In this document: positions 60,490-64,000 of the stretch, one piece after another
Numbering within the stretch: position 1 is the first letter of the stretch
How the letters are laid out: the number at the start of each line of letters is the position of its first letter
NCBI RefSeq assembly: GCF_000378945.1
Contig: NZ_KB900539.1
Span: 985,241-1,049,240 of the forward strand
DNA: 64,000 bases
Source: Methyloversatilis universalis EHg5
GTDB taxonomy: Bacteria; Pseudomonadota; Gammaproteobacteria; Burkholderiales; Rhodocyclaceae
Direction: 5' to 3'
Translations under genes and position numbers: made by a program
The notes under the pieces: model-generated
Database searches by the model: none
Told to the model about the DNA's origin: nothing
The model's input: the letters and a program-made list of their open reading frames with translations, nothing else

Positions 60490-61883
60490 TTCTGGATGTC
60501 CTGTGCGAATTTGGAGGGCAGCTGTCCGATGGAACCTGCGCCCATGCCGACCACCACGTCGCCGTCGCGTACCGTGTCGAGCAGGGTCTGCGGCAGTTCG
60601 TTGATGTCTTCGACGAACACCGGTTCAACCTTGCCGGCCACGCGCAGCGCACGGGCCAGAGCACGGCCGTCGGCCGCGACGATGGGGGATTCGCCGGCGG
60701 CATACACCTCGGTCAGTACCACCGCGTCGGCGCCCGACAGCACGCGTACGAAGTCCTCGAAACAGTCGCGGGTGCGGGTGTAGCGGTGCGGCTGGAAGGC
60801 CAGCACGATGCGGCGGCCGGGATAGGCGCCGCGTGCGGCTTCGAGCGTGGCGGCCATTTCGACCGGGTGATGGCCGTAGTCGTCGACCAGCGTGAAACTG
60901 CCGCCGGATGGCAGCGTGACTTCGCCGTGCCGGGTGAAACGGCGGCCCACGCCCTTGAATTCGGCCAGCGCGCGCACGATGGCGTCGTCCGGCACGCCGA
61001 CTTCGTTGGCCACCGCGATCGCGGCCAGTGCGTTGCGTACGTTGTGCAGGCCGGGCAGGTTGAGCTCGACCGGGATGCGGGTGGTGGTGCCGTTTACGCG
61101 CACCGCGTCGAAGATCATGCGCGGGCCGTCGGCCCGCACGTTTTCGGCGCGCACCTGGGCATCGGCGTTCAGGCCGTAGCGGATGATCTGCTTCGGTACC
61201 TGCGGCATGATTTCGCGCACATTGGCGTCGTCGGTACACAGCACCGCCACGCCGTAGAAGGGCAGACGGTTCAGGAAGTCGACGAAGGCCTGCTTGAGCC
61301 TGCCGAAGTCGTGGCCATAGGTGTCCATGTGGTCGGCGTCGATATTGGTCACCACCGACACCACCGGCGACAGGAAGAGGAAGGACGCGTCCGACTCGTC
61401 CGCTTCCGCCACCAGGAATTCGCCACTGCCCAGCCGCGCGTTGGCACCGGCCGAATTGAGCCGGCCGCCGATCACGAAGGTCGGGTCCAGCCCGCCTTCG
61501 GCCAGGCAGCTGGCGATCAGCGAGGTGGTGGTGGTCTTGCCGTGGGTGCCGGCCACTGCGACGCCCTGCTTGATGCGCATCAGTTCGGCCAGCATCTGGG
61601 CACGCGGCACGACGGGGATGCGCCGTTCGCGCGCACGCACCACTTCCGGGTTGTCTGCGCTGACCGCAGTCGACGTGACCACCGCGTCGGCGTCGGCGAT
61701 GTTGTCGGCGCTGTGGCCCTGCACCACGCGCGCGCCGAGTGCGGCTAGCCGGCGGGTGACCGCGTTGTCCGCGAGATCGGAGCCGCTGACCGCGTAGCCC
61801 TGGTTCAACAGCACTTCGGCGATGCCGCTCATGCCGGCGCCGCCGATACCGATGAAATGGATGTGGCTGATCTTGTGCTTCAT
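60486..61883 (-). CDS. murC: UDP-N-acetylmuramate--L-alanine ligase MurC
   Basis: MurC adds L-alanine to UDP-MurNAc. The 465-residue protein has [29 protein letters not shown] at the start, the ATP loop [16 protein letters not shown] near residue 110, [14 protein letters not shown], and the C-terminal [10 protein letters not shown] and [10 protein letters not shown] motifs. All Mur-ligase domains are present. It overlaps murG by four bases (ATGA) and ddlB downstream. Confidence 0.97.
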   Translation of the reverse strand: MKHKISHIHFIGIGGAGMSGIAEVLLNQGYAVSGSDLADNAVTRRLAALGARVVQGHSADNIADADAVVTSTAVSADNPEVVRARERRIPVVPRAQMLAELMRIKQGVAVAGTHGKTTTTSLIASCLAEGGLDPTFVIGGRLNSAGANARLGSGEFLVAEADESDASFLFLSPVVSVVTNIDADHMDTYGHDFGRLKQAFVDFLNRLPFYGVAVLCTDDANVREIMPQVPKQIIRYGLNADAQVRAENVRADGPRMIFDAVRVNGTTTRIPVELNLPGLHNVRNALAAIAVANEVGVPDDAIVRALAEFKGVGRRFTRHGEVTLPSGGSFTLVDDYGHHPVEMAATLEAARGAYPGRRIVLAFQPHRYTRTRDCFEDFVRVLSGADAVVLTEVYAAGESPIVAADGRALARALRVAGKVEPVFVEDINELPQTLLDTVRDGDVVVGMGAGSIGQLPSKFAQDIQK

Positions 61884-62950
61884 ATCTGTTTTCCTCGCGC
61901 GAGAGCTGCGCAGATGTCGGCCACTTCGGCGGTTGCGCCGGGGCGGGCCAGCGCACGGGCACGCTGTGCCATGTCGAGCAGGCGGGTGCGGTCGAGCGAG
62001 CGGATGAGGGTGGCCAGCGCGTCGGCGTTCAGCGAGGGCTGAGGCATCAGCACCGCAGCGCCGGCGTCGGACAGGAAGCGCGCGTTGCCGGTCTGGTGAT
62101 CGTCGACCGCGTGCGGCAGCGGCACCAGCACCGAGGCGACGCCGGCAGCGGCCAGTTCGGCCACGGTGAGCGCGCCGGCACGGCAGATGACCAGATCGGC
62201 CTGCGCATAGGCGCCAGCCATGTCCTGGATGAAAGGCTGCAGCGTGCCGTCTACGCCGGCGGCGGCATACGCTGTCTGCAGCGCCGGCATATTGCGTTCG
62301 CCGGCCTGATGAATCACCTGCGGGCGCTCGCCTTCGGGAATCTTCGCCAGGGCCTGCGGCACCGTGTCGTTCAGCACCTGCGCGCCCAGGCTGCCGCCGA
62401 CCACCAGAATGCGCAGCGGGCCGCTGCGACCGGCGCTGCGTGCAGCCGGGTCCGGCAGTGCCGCGATGTCGGCGCGTACCGGGTTGCCGGTCCAGTGCGC
62501 CTTCGGCAGCGCGTCGGGGAAGCCGCCGAGTACCCGGTCGGCGACGCCGGCCAGCACGCGATTGGCCAGCCCGGCGATCGAATTCTGTTCGTGCAGCACC
62601 AGCGGCGTGCCGCGCAGCGCGGCCATCATGCCGCCGGGGAAGGTGACGTAACCGCCCAGGCCCAGCACCACGTCCGGCTTGACCCGGCCGAGCACGCCCA
62701 GCGCCTGCCAGAATCCGCGCATCAGATTGAGCGGCAGCAGGAGCTTGCGCAGCAGCCCCTTGCCACGCAGTGCGCCGAAGCGGATGGACTGCAGTTCGTA
62801 GCCACGCGGCGGCACGATGCGGGCTTCCATGCCCTGGTCGTTGCCCAGCCAGACGATGTGCCAGCCGCGCGTGCGCAGCTCGTCGGCCACCGCCAGTCCC
62901 GGGTAGATGTGACCGCCGGTGCCGCCGGCCATGATGAGCGCAGTGCTCAC
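61880..62950 (-). CDS. murG: UDP-GlcNAc:undecaprenyl-PP-MurNAc-pentapeptide transferase MurG
   Basis: MurG makes lipid II by adding GlcNAc to lipid I on the inner face of the inner membrane. The 356-residue GT-B enzyme has [19 protein letters not shown] at its start, the [11 protein letters not shown] loop, [12 protein letters not shown] and the [34 protein letters not shown] signature. The GTG at 62950 overlaps the ftsW stop (GTGA) and gives the canonical N terminus; an open frame upstream is a shadow of ftsW. Confidence 0.96.
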   Translation of the reverse strand: MSTALIMAGGTGGHIYPGLAVADELRTRGWHIVWLGNDQGMEARIVPPRGYELQSIRFGALRGKGLLRKLLLPLNLMRGFWQALGVLGRVKPDVVLGLGGYVTFPGGMMAALRGTPLVLHEQNSIAGLANRVLAGVADRVLGGFPDALPKAHWTGNPVRADIAALPDPAARSAGRSGPLRILVVGGSLGAQVLNDTVPQALAKIPEGERPQVIHQAGERNMPALQTAYAAAGVDGTLQPFIQDMAGAYAQADLVICRAGALTVAELAAAGVASVLVPLPHAVDDHQTGNARFLSDAGAAVLMPQPSLNADALATLIRSLDRTRLLDMAQRARALARPGATAEVADICAALARGKQI

Positions 62951-64000
62951 CGGCGGTTCTCCCAGTCGATGCGCAGGATGATGGCGAGCGCGATGCAATT
63001 GACCAGGATGCCGGAGCCGCCGTAGCTCATCAGCGGCAGCGTGAGGCCCTTGGTCGGCAGGATGCCCACGTTCACGCCCATATTGATGAAGGCCTGCACG
63101 CCGAACCAGATGCCTACGCCTTGCGCGACCAGACCGGCATAGGCGCGCTCCAGCAGCAGCGCGCGACGGCCGATGGCGAAGCAGCGGTGCACCACCAGCG
63201 CGAACAGGCCGATCACGCTGGCTACGCCGAACAGGCCCAGTTCCTCGCCGATCACCGCGAGCAGGAAATCGGTGTGCGCTTCAGGCAGGTAAAGCAGCTT
63301 TTCCACGCTGCCGCCGAGGCCGACGCCGAACCATTCGCCGCGGCCGAAGGCGATCAGCGAATGGGTGAGCTGGTAGCCCTTGCCCAGCGGATCGTTGTTG
63401 AACGGGTCGAGGAAGGCGATGAAGCGCCCCCAGCGCAGTTCGTTGAATCGGATGATGACCGCGAAGCCAGCCAGCGCGACCACACCCAGCGAGAAGAACA
63501 GCTTGCCGTTGATGCCGCCGAGGAAAAGCATGCCGAAGGCGATCAGCACGATGACCACGAAAGCGCCGTAGTCCGGCTCGGCCACCAGCAGCGCGCCGAC
63601 GAACAGGATGACCAGCGCCATCGGCACGAAGGCGCGACGGAAGGAGTGCATTTCAGGCAGCCGGCGCACGATGTAGCTGGCCGCGTACAGCACGGTGAAC
63701 AGCTTCACCAGTTCGGACGGCTGAAGGTTCACCGGACCGAGGTTGATCCAGCGGCGCGAGTTGTTCACCACCGAGCCGATGCCCGGTATCAGCACCAGCA
63801 GCAGCAGCACGATGCCGCCGAGAAACAGCCACATCGACCACGCCTGCCAGGTGCGCACCGGCACCTGAAAGGCCATCAGGCCGGCGACGCCGCCGATGGC
63901 GAGAAACACCGCCTGGCGGATCAGGAAGAACTCCTGCCGGTTGCCGGTGAAGCGGCTCATGTCGGCCACCGCAATCGATGCGGAGTACACCATCACGACG
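62947..64000 (-). CDS. ftsW: Lipid II polymerase FtsW (5' truncated by window edge)
   Basis: FtsW is the SEDS-family glycosyltransferase of the septum. The frame is still open at the right end of the window ([15 protein letters not shown] is visible), so the start and the first membrane segment are missing; about 351 residues are present. They contain eight to nine membrane segments, the large periplasmic loop with [30 protein letters not shown], and the C-terminal [18 protein letters not shown] signature. It precedes murG as in E. coli, with overlapping stop and start. Confidence 0.96.
   Translation of the reverse strand, partial: VVMVYSASIAVADMSRFTGNRQEFFLIRQAVFLAIGGVAGLMAFQVPVRTWQAWSMWLFLGGIVLLLLVLIPGIGSVVNNSRRWINLGPVNLQPSELVKLFTVLYAASYIVRRLPEMHSFRRAFVPMALVILFVGALLVAEPDYGAFVVIVLIAFGMLFLGGINGKLFFSLGVVALAGFAVIIRFNELRWGRFIAFLDPFNNDPLGKGYQLTHSLIAFGRGEWFGVGLGGSVEKLLYLPEAHTDFLLAVIGEELGLFGVASVIGLFALVVHRCFAIGRRALLLERAYAGLVAQGVGIWFGVQAFINMGVNVGILPTKGLTLPLMSYGGSGILVNCIALAIILRIDWENRR

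Overview
This 64 kb window is a GC-rich, gene-dense piece of chromosome from a betaproteobacterium. Gene order (dcw cluster next to lpxC and secA, kdsD-kdsC-lptC-lptA, birA-coaX, a yraN-diaA-dolP cluster beside rsmI), a PEP-CTERM protein, and a PQQ precursor peptide together suggest a Rhodocyclales methylotroph such as Methyloversatilis. That genus call is inference from gene content, not from a database match. I found no rRNA, tRNA, CRISPR array, insertion sequence or phage gene.

Layout. 1-2.9 kb: the end of an unnamed gene, then ntrB-ntrC with a sigma-54-like site just upstream. 2.9-8.6 kb: birA, coaX, a SPOR protein, coaE, zapD, yacG, a TonB-like protein and an ankyrin protein. 8.6-11.2 kb: a persulfide dioxygenase and a SulP permease. 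11.4-16.6 kb: a large hybrid histidine kinase facing an HD-GYP response regulator. 16.7-19.6 kb: a solitary pqqA with its own terminator, then lptA, lptC, kdsC and kdsD (LPS export and Kdo synthesis). 19.8-24.6 kb: a CPA2 cation/proton antiporter, an orphan pseudopilin and an orphan membrane histidine kinase separated by a palindrome-bearing divergent region. 24.6-28.5 kb: a run of small minus-strand genes (two VOC proteins, a GFA protein, a secreted protein, a methyltransferase, an azoreductase, a PEP-CTERM protein).

28.55-30.36 kb is the clearest accessory patch. It holds a decayed second copy of the 3' end of the neighbouring SNF2 helicase gene and a signal-peptidase-I-like gene whose usual catalytic serine codon is alanine. 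Base composition looks lower in GC than its surroundings by eye.

30.4-39 kb: SNF2/SWIM helicase, a zinc-finger anti-sigma/ECF sigma pair, a MocR regulator divergent from an aldolase/DapA-family pair with a clear operator-like repeat, and crcB. 39-50.5 kb: hrpA, an NTF2-like protein, the dolP-diaA-HIRAN-yraN cluster, rsmI, pyrC, a lipoprotein, a DUF3025 protein and an aminotransferase. 50.6-64 kb: secA, an M23 peptidase, a DUF721/DciA-like protein, lpxC and an inverted dcw cluster (ftsZ, ftsA, ftsQ, ddlB, murC, murG, ftsW) running off the right edge.

Most of the window is envelope biogenesis and division plus regulation. The observations most worth following are the orphan pqqA, the helicase-remnant/serine-less signal peptidase islet, the exported HIRAN protein, the MocR operator with its aldolase operon, and the paired palindromes in front of ftsZ. 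No unmistakably new multi-gene system is visible.
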